The notes under the pieces were generated by a model, which was not told the DNA's origin, searched no databases, and saw only the letters and a program-made list of their open reading frames with translations. From contig JAZQCD010000007.1 of the NCBI GenBank assembly GCA_045546135.1, forward strand, positions 1 through 33,211: DNA of 33,211 bases, in the 5' to 3' direction. Both the position numbers and the translations under genes were made by a program. The stretch comes from RUG13409 sp045546135 (GTDB lineage Bacteria; Bacillota; Clostridia; Peptostreptococcales; Anaerovoracaceae). Positions 15,165-22,249 of the stretch are shown one piece after another. Position 1 is the stretch's first letter. Each line of letters starts with the position of its first letter.

Positions 15165-16508
15165 CTATTTTCTGAAAGCACACTTTTTGAAATGATCACA
15201 GGGTATGCTGCATCCGCTGTTTTCGCCTTTCAGTTTGCTGCAAAACAAGCTATCAGATATCCCATCCTCACAATCGAGCTCGAAGGGGATCTTTTCTTCT
15301 TCTAAGATCCTCCTAAGCGGCTCAAGATATCCGGTTTCGTCTGCACTAAGGTGCCTTGCACCCATATCAAGAAGTGCTGATGCAAGATCCTTTACATTCT
15401 CTCCGTACACAACAGCGTTCCAGCCCTTTTTCATCAAAGAGTATTCGGCATCTTTTATATCGGATACTTTCAACCCTTTTTCTTTTATCAGTTTTTGCGC
15501 AAAGTCAAGACTCTCCTCTGAATACACCAAAGCTTTTACAAGGGCGCAGTATGCCATAGCATATTTTGAAGGCATAGCATCTGCTCCCCTTATCTCGAGA
15601 TAATGCTTTACCCTGATATCGGGAAATGCCATGGAAAAGATATGGGTAAGTTCTTCTTTGGAAACAGATTTTCCTCCGTATACTTCATCTACAGTAAGAT
15701 CCCCTGTCGGGATATCTCCAGCCTCCGTTTCTTTAAAGATAGGCGGCATTGCAAGGAGGAAATCGGCATAGTCTGAAAAACCGTAATCAGGATTTAAGAC
15801 ACCGGGAAGTATTCCGCATCTTTTGCTGTCAGTCCTGTTCCAGATATCTGTCCTTTTTAATTTGATCTCATTCTTTTTTCCTTCAAACATTGGAGCATTA
15901 TCTGCAAAGAGCTTAAAGATCGGCATATAGATGCTGACAGCCTGTATCTTTCTTCGGAAATCTTCTTCTGAAAAGAAATCTACGGATGCCTGTAAAGAAC
16001 ATGTGCCTCTCATCATCTCTATACCGCCGTTTCCGACCCTTTCAAAGTGCGCATTCATAAGGCGGTAACGCTCTTTTGGTATGAGCTTAAGCTCCCTTAC
16101 TTTGCTGACCGGCTGAGTACCAACAGAAAGACATATGCACCCCATGGGTCCTATGATCTTATTCAATATATCCAAAAAACCAAGGTATACATCCTCGATC
16201 TTTTTGATATCCTCAAAAGCAGCTATACTGATCTCAAGCTGTGCAGCAGGTTCTATGGTGATGATGTATCCATCTGCATTGAGTCCAAGGAGATCTTCTC
16301 CGTAAATAGGGGTACTCCCGGGGATCTTCTCAAGCAGTCTGGTAAGTATGGTCTTGATACTTATCTTTCCATCATAGGGCAGTGCTTCACCAGTTTCCTT
16401 GTTGAGAATGAAGTGCTCTGCTTCCATTCCTATAAGCTTTTTCTTTTCACTTTTGATCCCTGACCTTATGTATTCGGTCACAACGTCTCTTAATTCTAAG
16501 TGTTCCAT
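15165..16508 (-). CDS. Glutamate-cysteine ligase, GCS2 family
   Basis: 447 residues. GCS2-type motifs: LIGMEAEHFIL near residue 27 (substrate/metal acidic pair), GYIITIEPAAQLEIS, GIEMMRGTCSLQASVDF and HYLEIRGADAMPSKYA. This is the plant/proteobacterial-type gamma-glutamylcysteine ligase fold, also found in EgtA-like and carboxylate-amine ligases. The C-terminus is unusual: the last about 40 residues are Cys-rich (five Cys in FCSKLKGENSGCSIPCDHFK and the following residues plus an upstream DCED), suggesting a metal or redox site. No Shine-Dalgarno sequence is visible before ATG 16508. It is the first gene of a two-gene operon with the ATP-grasp enzyme. Reaction: ATP-dependent Glu-Cys (or related) ligation, inferred from family. 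Confidence 0.85.
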   Translation of the reverse strand: MEHLELRDVVTEYIRSGIKSEKKKLIGMEAEHFILNKETGEALPYDGKISIKTILTRLLEKIPGSTPIYGEDLLGLNADGYIITIEPAAQLEISIAAFEDIKKIEDVYLGFLDILNKIIGPMGCICLSVGTQPVSKVRELKLIPKERYRLMNAHFERVGNGGIEMMRGTCSLQASVDFFSEEDFRRKIQAVSIYMPIFKLFADNAPMFEGKKNEIKLKRTDIWNRTDSKRCGILPGVLNPDYGFSDYADFLLAMPPIFKETEAGDIPTGDLTVDEVYGGKSVSKEELTHIFSMAFPDIRVKHYLEIRGADAMPSKYAMAYCALVKALVYSEESLDFAQKLIKEKGLKVSDIKDAEYSLMKKGWNAVVYGENVKDLASALLDMGARHLSADETGYLEPLRRILEEEKIPFELDCEDGISDSLFCSKLKGENSGCSIPCDHFKKCAFRK

Positions 16509-16599
16509 GTTTGAATGACAGATGTTCGTCTAGCGATATTTTGCTTAAGAAAAGTTTTAAAAAACTTCACTTTTATCAAATTATATTTCATGAAACATA

Positions 16600-16627
16600 A
16601 TTATACTGTATTTTCAAATATTTGCAA
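16600..16627 (-). promoter_or_regulatory. Candidate sigma-A promoter for ligase/ATP-grasp operon
   Basis: On the minus strand TTGCAA (16627-16622) and a perfect TATAAT (16605-16600) are 16 bases apart, giving a leader of about 85 bases before ATG 16508. Confidence 0.55.
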
Positions 16628-16671
16628 TGGTCATTTTGCCGAGAGTTTGTCCATTAAGGGGCTGAGCTTAT

Positions 16672-16770
16672 ATGGATACAGCTGCACCGGACCTTGTTCC
16701 AGATCCATATGCATCGGTAGATAGTATAAAAAAATACTTATCACAAAAAGAAGAATATAAAAGAGTATAA
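16672..16770 (+). CDS. Possible 32-residue small protein
   Basis: ATG at 16672 opens a 32-codon frame starting MDTAAPDLVPDPYASVDSI and ending YLSQKEEYKRV. AAGGGG lies 10 bases upstream. The acidic/proline-rich first half and Lys/Glu-rich helical second half look protein-like rather than random. It sits alone on plus between divergent minus-strand genes, directly upstream of the tRNA-Pro terminator. No family recognised. It may be chance; conservation would decide. Confidence 0.3.
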   Translation: MDTAAPDLVPDPYASVDSIKKYLSQKEEYKRV

Positions 16771-16802
16771 AAAAGATCCTTAAAACCTTCTGATTTCAAG
16801 GA
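16770..16802 (-). terminator. Intrinsic terminator of tRNA-Pro
   Basis: On the minus strand TCCTTGAAA and TTTTAAGGA pair (9 bp, one G-T) around an 8-base loop, followed by a TCTTTTTT run. It lies 7 bases after the tRNA 3' end. Confidence 0.75.
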
Positions 16803-16809
16803 CCTTCGC

Positions 16810-16886
16810 TGGTCGGAGTGACTGGACTTGAACCAGCGGCCTTTTGACCCCCAGTCAAACGCGCTACCAAACTGCGCCACACCCCG
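16810..16886 (-). tRNA. tRNA-Pro (anticodon GGG), CCA encoded
   Basis: The minus strand folds as a complete cloverleaf: acceptor CGGGGTG / CACTCCG, D-arm with GCGCAGTTTGGTAGCGC, anticodon stem TTTGA / TCAAA around loop CTGGGGG (anticodon GGG, Pro), T-arm with CTGGTTCAAGTCCAG, discriminator A and a genome-encoded CCA (16812-16810). Reads CCC/CCU codons. A dedicated terminator follows. Confidence 0.95.
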
Positions 16887-16956
16887 GCAACGCAGAGTAT
16901 TATACCACCGCGGCCGCTGGTTTACAACAACTTATTTTTTTATAAAACACTTCTAA

Positions 16957-16982
16957 TAAAAAAAGACCGGGAGTTCCCGGCC
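16957..16982 (-). terminator. Intrinsic terminator of mgtE
   Basis: On the minus strand GGCCGGG and CCCGGTC pair (7 bp with one G-T) with loop AACT, followed by TTTTTTTATT. It starts 11 bases past the mgtE stop. Confidence 0.9.
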
Positions 16983-16993
16983 TAAAAGTTCTT

Positions 16994-18379
16994 TCAAATG
17001 TGAAGTATGAGCACAGCCACGTTCATATATACAAGAAGTGACAATGCATCGACTATAGTCGTAATGAAAGGCGAAGCCATGACAGCAGGGTCAAAGCCAA
17101 GTTTTTTTGCAAACATAGGCAGTGTGCATCCAACGAACTTTGCAATGATTATCGTAAAGACCAAAGATATGGATACAACAAGTGCTACCGACAAGGTTAT
17201 CGAAGTATTGCCCATGAGCATGCGGTCTACAAGCATTATCTTGCCAAAACCTACTGCAGCAAGAGTTATGCCGCACAGGATGGATACCCTGAACTCCTTC
17301 CATATGACCTGGAATATGTCTGAAAACTCTATATCTCCAAGGGAAAGACCACGTATGATGGTAACAGAGGCCTGAGAACCTGTATTTCCACCTGTATCCA
17401 TGAGCATTGGGATAAAAGCTGTCAACGCTACCTGGACTGACAGAGCATCCTCAAACTTTGTGAGTATCATACCTGTAAAAGTGGCGGAGATCATAAGGAG
17501 CATGAGCCATGGTATCCTCTGTTTCCAGATCTCAAATACTGTGGAACGAAGATATGGATGCTCAGACGGCGTGATAGCTGCCATCTTTTCGATATCCTCA
17601 GTGGCCTCTTCTGTAAGAACGTCTATAGCGTCATCGACTGTTACGATACCGACAAGCCTGTTTTCCTTATCAACTACCGGAAGAGCTGTATAGTCATACT
17701 TTGACAGAGCATTGGCTACTTCTTCTCTGTCATCTGTTGTCATAACTGAGATGACATCGCTCTCCATGATATCTCCTATCTTTGCTTCGTATGGATTCAG
17801 GAGCAGATCTCTTATGGATACGAGACCAACTAATTCCTTTTTGTCTGTAACATAGCAGACATTGATGGTCTCTTTGTCTTCACCTTCTTTTCTGATCTTA
17901 TCGAAAGCATCCTTTACGGTCATGTCCTTGCCAAGGTCTATATACTCGATGGTCATGATCGATCCTGCGGAATCCTCAGGATAATTAAGGATGGTATTGA
18001 TGTTCCTTCTTGTTTCAGTGTCGACAGATTTGAGCATCCTGCTTACTACGTTTGCAGGCATCTCCTCGATGACGTCTACCATATCGTCGACGAACATGTC
18101 GTCCATGATCTGGTGAAGCTCTTTATCTGTAAATGCTTTTATGAGGACCTCCTGCATATCAGGATTCATCTCGACAAAAGTGTCTGCCGCAAGATCCTTC
18201 GGAAGGACTCTGAACATCCTTGGAAGATCTTCTTCGCTTAGGTCATCGTCATCGTAAAGAGACTCCATGATCTCGGCAATGTCTGCCGGTTCAAGGGTAT
18301 CAAGGGTCGATCGCAGCTTCTTTAGCTCTCTGTTTTTCAGCATCTCAAGAAGTTCGTTTTCAATGTTTTTATCTTCCAT
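16994..18379 (-). CDS. mgtE: Magnesium transporter MgtE
   Basis: 461 residues from ATG 18379, which has GGAGGG 7 bases upstream (an in-frame start at 18460 lacks a site). Order: MgtE N-terminal helical-repeat domain (about 1-125, with EPADIAEIMESL and EMPANVVSRML), two CBS domains (about 130-255, including LVGLVSIRDLLLNPYEA and YTALPVVDKENRLVGIV), and a five-helix membrane part with the pore motif MDTGGNTGSQAS. MgtE is a homodimeric Mg2+ channel gated closed by cytosolic Mg2+ bound between the N and CBS domains. The acidic residues of those domains are plentiful. Monocistronic, with its own promoter and terminator. Confidence 0.96.
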   Translation of the reverse strand: MEDKNIENELLEMLKNRELKKLRSTLDTLEPADIAEIMESLYDDDDLSEEDLPRMFRVLPKDLAADTFVEMNPDMQEVLIKAFTDKELHQIMDDMFVDDMVDVIEEMPANVVSRMLKSVDTETRRNINTILNYPEDSAGSIMTIEYIDLGKDMTVKDAFDKIRKEGEDKETINVCYVTDKKELVGLVSIRDLLLNPYEAKIGDIMESDVISVMTTDDREEVANALSKYDYTALPVVDKENRLVGIVTVDDAIDVLTEEATEDIEKMAAITPSEHPYLRSTVFEIWKQRIPWLMLLMISATFTGMILTKFEDALSVQVALTAFIPMLMDTGGNTGSQASVTIIRGLSLGDIEFSDIFQVIWKEFRVSILCGITLAAVGFGKIMLVDRMLMGNTSITLSVALVVSISLVFTIIIAKFVGCTLPMFAKKLGFDPAVMASPFITTIVDALSLLVYMNVAVLILHI

Positions 18380-18525
18380 TCGTATACCCTCCTTTCCGGT
18401 AACAAAGACAGTAAAAATGATAGAAGGTATGTATCCTTTCCTTAAAAAAAGGCAATTCACACCAAAACAACGCTGACTTCTACAGCTTTTGAATTCTGAT
18501 AGCGTCCCGCGCTGTATCTATTTGA

Positions 18526-18554
18526 ATTATATCTTTTGAAAAGTCTCTCCGCAA
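18526..18554 (-). promoter_or_regulatory. Candidate sigma-A promoter for mgtE
   Basis: On the minus strand TTGCGG (18554-18549) and TATAAT (18531-18526) are 17 bases apart, 145 bases upstream of the mgtE ATG. The leader between (18380-18525) shows no M-box riboswitch pattern. Confidence 0.45.
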
Positions 18555-18555
18555 G

Positions 18556-18584
18556 AAAAAAGAGTTCAATGAGAACTCTTTTTT
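18556..18584 (-). terminator. Terminator after uridine-kinase-like gene (symmetrical)
   Basis: A perfect 12-bp stem, AAAAAAGAGTTC / GAACTCTTTTTT, with loop AATGA gives a T-run on both strands. It lies about 55 bases past the kinase stop at 18638 and immediately upstream of the mgtE promoter. Confidence 0.85.
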
Positions 18585-18637
18585 GCACATTTATTACAAT
18601 ATGATCATGAATACTTTCGCTGAACGAAAGCATTTAC

Positions 18638-19576
18638 TTAATATTTATATTTTCCGCCGCCGATGAACTCTCTGAGCATGGAATCAGGTGCAAGAAGGTC
18701 CGGCGAGATATCTTCAAAGAGTTCAAATGCAGGCATGATGGACTGAAGTTCCTCATACCTTGGCGTATCCTTTGGCATATTCTCAAACAGTTCGGTAGCT
18801 GTGTTATTAAGGACCGGCACTTCATAGGGGAATGAGGAATCGAACTGATAATCAGCCTTGTTTTTAAAAGGAGATATGTAGAGCTTTTCTCCTGTCCTTA
18901 TATTTCCCCACTGAGCCAGAGTCCCAGCCGCATCTGTGCCCCTGAAAAGATAATCCCTTACTACTCTTCTCATGAGCCTTATCCATGTGCCTTTAAAGAC
19001 TTCTCTGCCGTCAAAGTCAACTATATTGCTCCTTGCAGATATGTATAATTTGAAAGCTTCAGGATGGACCGAAGTTATGTCATCATTAAGCGCGTGGATA
19101 CCTTCAAATATGACTACTTCATTTCCGCTGAGTTTAAGAGTGCTGTTGAGCCTTATACTGCGCTTTTTGTGAATGAAATCGAACTTAGGAATAGGAACTT
19201 CTTCACCTTCAGACAGCATGGTAAAGTGCTTGTTCAAAAGATCCATATCAAGGCAAAGAGGAGACTCGAAATCATAGTCCCCTGATTCTGTCCTCGGAGT
19301 ATTCTCAGGCGTCACATCTTTGAAATAGTTATCAAGAGAAATGCTGTGAGTCTTGATGCCATTCTGCTCAAGGACTTCGCAGATCTTCATTGCAGTAGTA
19401 GTCTTTCCGCTGCCTGAAGGTCCCGAAAGGAGAACTATAGGACTCTTTTCTAAGTTCTCCTGGATCCTTTCAGCTGCTATGTGGAGTTTTTTATCATAAA
19501 AAGCATCGCACTCTGCAATGAATTCCTTAGGATCTTTGCGGCATCTTTCGTTGATCTCTTTGAGATAATACGGCAT
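18638..19576 (-). CDS. Uridine kinase-like P-loop kinase
   Basis: 312 residues, start supported by AAGGAGA 7 bases before ATG 19576. Walker A GPSGSGKTT (52-60) follows VLLS; SLDNYFKD gives the nucleoside-binding acidic loop, PKFDFIHKKR and VVIFEGIHALND match the uridine kinase/phosphoribulokinase family. The N-terminal 45 residues are short and helical, without the TGS/ThrRS-like domain that the larger clostridial 'nucleoside kinase' forms carry. RLMRRVVRDYLFRGTDAAGT fits the lid/arginine region. The likely reaction is phosphorylation of uridine/cytidine or another small hydroxyl substrate; the exact substrate is not certain. Confidence 0.85.
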   Translation of the reverse strand: MPYYLKEINERCRKDPKEFIAECDAFYDKKLHIAAERIQENLEKSPIVLLSGPSGSGKTTTAMKICEVLEQNGIKTHSISLDNYFKDVTPENTPRTESGDYDFESPLCLDMDLLNKHFTMLSEGEEVPIPKFDFIHKKRSIRLNSTLKLSGNEVVIFEGIHALNDDITSVHPEAFKLYISARSNIVDFDGREVFKGTWIRLMRRVVRDYLFRGTDAAGTLAQWGNIRTGEKLYISPFKNKADYQFDSSFPYEVPVLNNTATELFENMPKDTPRYEELQSIMPAFELFEDISPDLLAPDSMLREFIGGGKYKY

Positions 19577-19669
19577 GTCTGTTCTCCTTATAGATATGCT
19601 TTTTTACACAGGGAAACGGTGATATGAGGTAATTATATCAATACTTGAGGCTATAAACAAGGCAAGAAT

Positions 19670-19742
19670 GTTCGACTCCCTCCTTACACAAAAAAATACC
19701 CTTTCAGGGTATTTTTTGTGGTGAAGGCGGAGGGAGTCGAAC
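19670..19742. repeat. 14-bp inverted copy of tmRNA T-arm around its terminator
   Basis: GTTCGACTCCCTCC at 19670-19683 is an exact inverted match of GGAGGGAGTCGAAC at 19729-19742, the 3' T-arm strand of the tmRNA. The terminator hairpin lies almost exactly at the centre. The copy downstream of the gene is unlikely by chance. The remaining 19577-19669 region shows nothing recognised. Confidence 0.7.
19691..19717 (-). terminator. Intrinsic terminator of tmRNA
   Basis: A perfect stem AAAAAATACCCT / AGGGTATTTTTT with a 3-base loop begins 1 base after the encoded CCA end of the tmRNA. Confidence 0.9.
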
Positions 19743-20076
19743 CCTCGTCCGAAAATAGATCTACAAAGCTTTCTCCGAGCGCAGACGGCAGTTCTGATTT
19801 CGGATCACTCAAGGCCCACCGACGCGACTTGAATGATCCTATCCCGTAAGCCCTTCCTTATACCGGGAACTTTAAGAAAGGTTTCCTGCATGGTCGACGC
19901 CGGGATCTCCTCCTGCAGGTGAAAGAAGGCCGACGCGCATCAGCTAATTAAGCTGCAAGTGCGAAGTTGTTGTTTGTTTTATCGTTTCTTTTTAACGGGT
20001 CCTTTTTAACGCAGACTGAACCAACTGCGGCTCGCTTACTCGGCTTCACTACCCCCGTCGAAACCTTTACGCCCCC
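19719..20076 (-). ncRNA. ssrA: Transfer-messenger RNA (tmRNA)
   Basis: The minus-strand 358-nt RNA has tRNA-like ends: 5' GGGGGCG (20076-20070) pairs with 3' CGCCTTC, followed by A and an encoded CCA ending at 19719. The T-arm is GAGGGTTCGACTCCCTC and the 5' side has the standard AAAGGTTTCGACGGGGG. The tag reading frame ends NDKTNNNFALAA followed by TAA, a normal degradation tag ending in ALAA; the exact resume codon is not certain. It rescues stalled ribosomes together with SmpB, encoded about 100 bases upstream on the same strand. A candidate promoter TTGATA-N16-TAGATA lies just upstream. Confidence 0.96.
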
Positions 20077-20163
20077 ATGGTGGCAATGCCTTTGGCTTTT
20101 ATCTAAAACCGGATGACCCGGTATCAAGACCTTGTATATATTAACACTTTTAAGAAGATCTGT

Positions 20164-20184
20164 CATTGAACCACCGGTTCAATG
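20164..20184 (-). repeat. Hairpin overlapping the smpB stop codon
   Basis: CATTGAACC and GGTTCAATG form a 9-bp inverted repeat with a 3-base loop; the smpB TGA (20181-20179) lies within one arm. No T-run follows, so it is at best a weak terminator, perhaps an mRNA 3'-end stabiliser before the tmRNA. Confidence 0.5.
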
Positions 20185-20628
20185 CTCCTTCATTTTGCGG
20201 TCTATATCCCGCTTTGCATCTTTCTTTGCAATATCTTCTCTCTTATCATAGAGTTTCTTTCCCTTTGCTATTGCAAGGGAGAGTTTTGCTTTGCCCTTTA
20301 CAAGATATATATCTAAAGGAACGAGAGTCAGCCCATCCTGTGATACGGCCTGATCCAGCTTTCTTATCTCCTTTTTGTGAAGGAGGAGCTTCTTTGGCCT
20401 CATAGGATCTGTATTATATCTGTTTCCCTGTTCGTATGGGCTTATGTGCATATTGTACACGAAGACCTCTCCGTTTTGCACTTTGGCAAAGGAGTCTTTC
20501 AGATTGACTGCTCCTCCCCTTATGGATTTGATCTCCGTTCCGGTAAGAGACAGTCCCGCCTCGTATACTTCCTCTATGAAGTAATCGTGTCTGGCTTTTT
20601 TGTTGCTGGATACTATCTTCTTTTCCAT
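20179..20628 (-). CDS. smpB: SsrA-binding protein SmpB
   Basis: 149 residues, the usual family length. Starts MEKKIVSSNKKARHDYFI; the family motifs EAGLSLTGTEIKSIR, VNLKDSF, YNMHISPYEQGN and PKKLLLHKKEI are all present. The basic C-terminal tail (KKDAKRDIDRKMKEH) enters the decoding centre in place of mRNA. It lies next to its RNA partner tmRNA and 11 bases after the signal peptidase gene, forming an operon with lepB and the RluA-family gene. Nothing unusual in the protein. Confidence 0.97.
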   Translation of the reverse strand: MEKKIVSSNKKARHDYFIEEVYEAGLSLTGTEIKSIRGGAVNLKDSFAKVQNGEVFVYNMHISPYEQGNRYNTDPMRPKKLLLHKKEIRKLDQAVSQDGLTLVPLDIYLVKGKAKLSLAIAKGKKLYDKREDIAKKDAKRDIDRKMKEH

Positions 20629-20639
20629 TTTTGATATCT

Positions 20640-21170
20640 TTATTCTATAGTCCCAAATTTGTTGAACGGGAAGAGCCTGAATACTACTTTGCCCTTTACG
20701 TCATCGAGATTTATGAAGCCTACGCTAGCATCTCTGCTGTCCCTTGAGACGAGCCTGTTGTCTCCCATGCAAAAAAGGTATCCTTCCGGGACCAGTGTCT
20801 CAGGGAACGTGCCGTTAGTCGTTCCGTCCTTTATATATGATTCAGATAATTTCTCGCCGTTTACGTATACTTCGCCGTCCTGTATGGCTATGGTATCTCC
20901 CCCGATGGCTATGATCCTCTTTACAAGAAGTTTCTTCGTATCGGTCCCTGCGATGGGGATCTTGCTCTGGAAAACTATGATATCTCCCCTTTCAGCTTCT
21001 CCAAATAGCTTATATGCCTTCTTGCTGACTATAAGGTAATCTCCGTCGATGAGAGTGTTCTCCATGGAACGCTCTTTGACTACGGTAGGCATTATGAACT
21101 GAAGGACAAGGAATGCAAGAAGTATTGCAAACCCTGCATCTTTTAGCCATTCTTTCAAATTATCGCTCAT
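20640..21170 (-). CDS. lepB: Signal peptidase I
   Basis: 176 residues from ATG 21170 (MSDNLKEWLKDAG), whose first bases overlap the stop of the upstream gene (ATGA), giving translational coupling; a longer in-frame start would lie well inside that gene. One N-terminal membrane segment (about 13-28), catalytic Ser35 in ERSMENTL and Lys84 in LLVKRIIAIGGD, then GDNRLVSRDSR and the end box. It cleaves signal peptides from exported proteins at the outer face of the membrane. Length and layout are typical of Gram-positive SipS-type enzymes. Confidence 0.95.
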   Translation of the reverse strand: MSDNLKEWLKDAGFAILLAFLVLQFIMPTVVKERSMENTLIDGDYLIVSKKAYKLFGEAERGDIIVFQSKIPIAGTDTKKLLVKRIIAIGGDTIAIQDGEVYVNGEKLSESYIKDGTTNGTFPETLVPEGYLFCMGDNRLVSRDSRDASVGFINLDDVKGKVVFRLFPFNKFGTIE

Positions 21171-22138
21171 ATTATCTCTTTTCCTAAAATGTCTTTTTGC
21201 ATGCTCTTCCAAGCTTTTGGAAGAGGAGCTTCACATTCTATGTCTCCTATGATTATTTTGTGTGCATGAAGGGCCTGAGTAGTCCTGCCTAAAGTCCATT
21301 CACCGCTTCCCGATGAAAGTTCCCTTCCGCCGTATTTTAGATCTCCTACCAAAGGATGTCCGGCCCAGGCCAGATGAGCCCTTATCTGATGGCTCCTGCC
21401 AGTGACAAGTTCTATCTCTACGAGGCTGTATTTTTTATTCTTTGAAACAGCTACCGGATAGACTATGGTCTCTATATATTTGCCTCTCTCATCACTTTCC
21501 GGAAGGACCTTTGCTATGTTTTTTGATTCATCTTTTAGAAGCTTACCCTTTAGATGAAGTTCTTTTTCAAGATCGCCGTGAACGAAAGTATAGTAGAACT
21601 TTCTGACTTTGGTGCTCTTTTCTTCTCTAAAGAGCTTAGTAAGGTCCCTAAGGCTTTGAGCATTCTTTCCGAATACTACTATGCCTGTCGTATTCCTGTC
21701 CAGCCTGTGAACAGGGCTTGGAACAAAGGTCTTTTCTTCTCTTGGATGATAAGCCCCTGTCTCTATGAGGTAGTCTACTACCTGATTGGCAAGAGTGTCT
21801 TTTTTTTCGTTTTTGTCCCCATGGACAAGGATTCCGAAGGGTTTATTTACTATGATAAGATCGTCATCTTCATAAAGGACTGAAAACTGTTTCTTTGCTC
21901 TTTTAATGTCTAAAGGTTTTTTCCTGGTCCAGTTTTCTATATCCTCATCAGAACAATATAGACACACCCGGTCCCCTTCGCTTAGGACATATTCCTCTTT
22001 GACCCTTTTTCCGTTTACTTTCATATCCTTTCTCAGGACCTTGTATACGGCTGATAAGGGAGCATTCTTAAGGTACTTCCTAAGGAACCTGTCGGCTCTT
22101 TGCTCTGCATCATTTCTTTCTATGGTGATCTCTATCAT
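21167..22138 (-). CDS. RluA-family pseudouridine synthase (RluC/RluD type)
   Basis: 323 residues: an S4 RNA-binding domain (about 1-70, DAEQRADRFLRKYLKN and VNGKRV) followed by the catalytic domain with HRLDRNTTGIVVFGKN (catalytic Asp147), a basic RSHQIRAHLAWAGHPLVGD motif and RTTQALHAHKI. It isomerises uridines in rRNA, most likely 23S. No Shine-Dalgarno sequence precedes ATG 22138; instead a TATAAT ends 8 bases upstream, so the mRNA may be leaderless. Family N-termini begin just like this one, so the start is probably right. Confidence 0.92.
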   Translation of the reverse strand: MIEITIERNDAEQRADRFLRKYLKNAPLSAVYKVLRKDMKVNGKRVKEEYVLSEGDRVCLYCSDEDIENWTRKKPLDIKRAKKQFSVLYEDDDLIIVNKPFGILVHGDKNEKKDTLANQVVDYLIETGAYHPREEKTFVPSPVHRLDRNTTGIVVFGKNAQSLRDLTKLFREEKSTKVRKFYYTFVHGDLEKELHLKGKLLKDESKNIAKVLPESDERGKYIETIVYPVAVSKNKKYSLVEIELVTGRSHQIRAHLAWAGHPLVGDLKYGGRELSSGSGEWTLGRTTQALHAHKIIIGDIECEAPLPKAWKSMQKDILGKEII

Positions 22139-22146
22139 AACGATTC

Positions 22147-22175
22147 ATTATATACCCAAGGCCTTGGCTTTTGAA
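22147..22175 (-). promoter_or_regulatory. Candidate promoter placing the start site at the rlu gene ATG
   Basis: On the minus strand TTCAAA (22175-22170), a 17-base spacer and TATAAT (22152-22147). A start site about 7-8 bases downstream of the -10 would fall at the ATG (22138), giving a leaderless transcript. Confidence 0.55.
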
Positions 22176-22189
22176 TATGAAAAGAAGAC

Positions 22190-22224
22190 AAAAGAAAACT
22201 CCCCCTGGCAAACAGCAGAAGGAG
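22190..22224 (-). terminator. Intrinsic terminator after MltG-like gene
   Basis: On the minus strand CTCCTTCTG and CAGGGGGAG pair (two G-T) around an 8-base loop, followed by TTTTCTTTTG. It begins about 25 bases past the stop at 22250. Confidence 0.75.
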
Positions 22225-22249
22225 CCTTTGATCTTAAGCTTAGATCTTC

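Noticed and set aside
15143..15199. Longer start for the ATP-grasp gene
   Set aside because: It would overlap the ligase gene by 35 bases and has no ribosome site; ATG 15142 follows AAGAGG and leaves a normal 22-base gap.
18380..18460. Longer MgtE start at 18460
   Set aside because: The extra 27 residues are unlike MgtE and a strong GGAGGG site precedes ATG 18379.
18380..18525. Possible M-box (Mg2+) riboswitch before mgtE
   Set aside because: None of the conserved M-box segments could be found in the leader; only promoter-like sequence and the ribosome site are visible.
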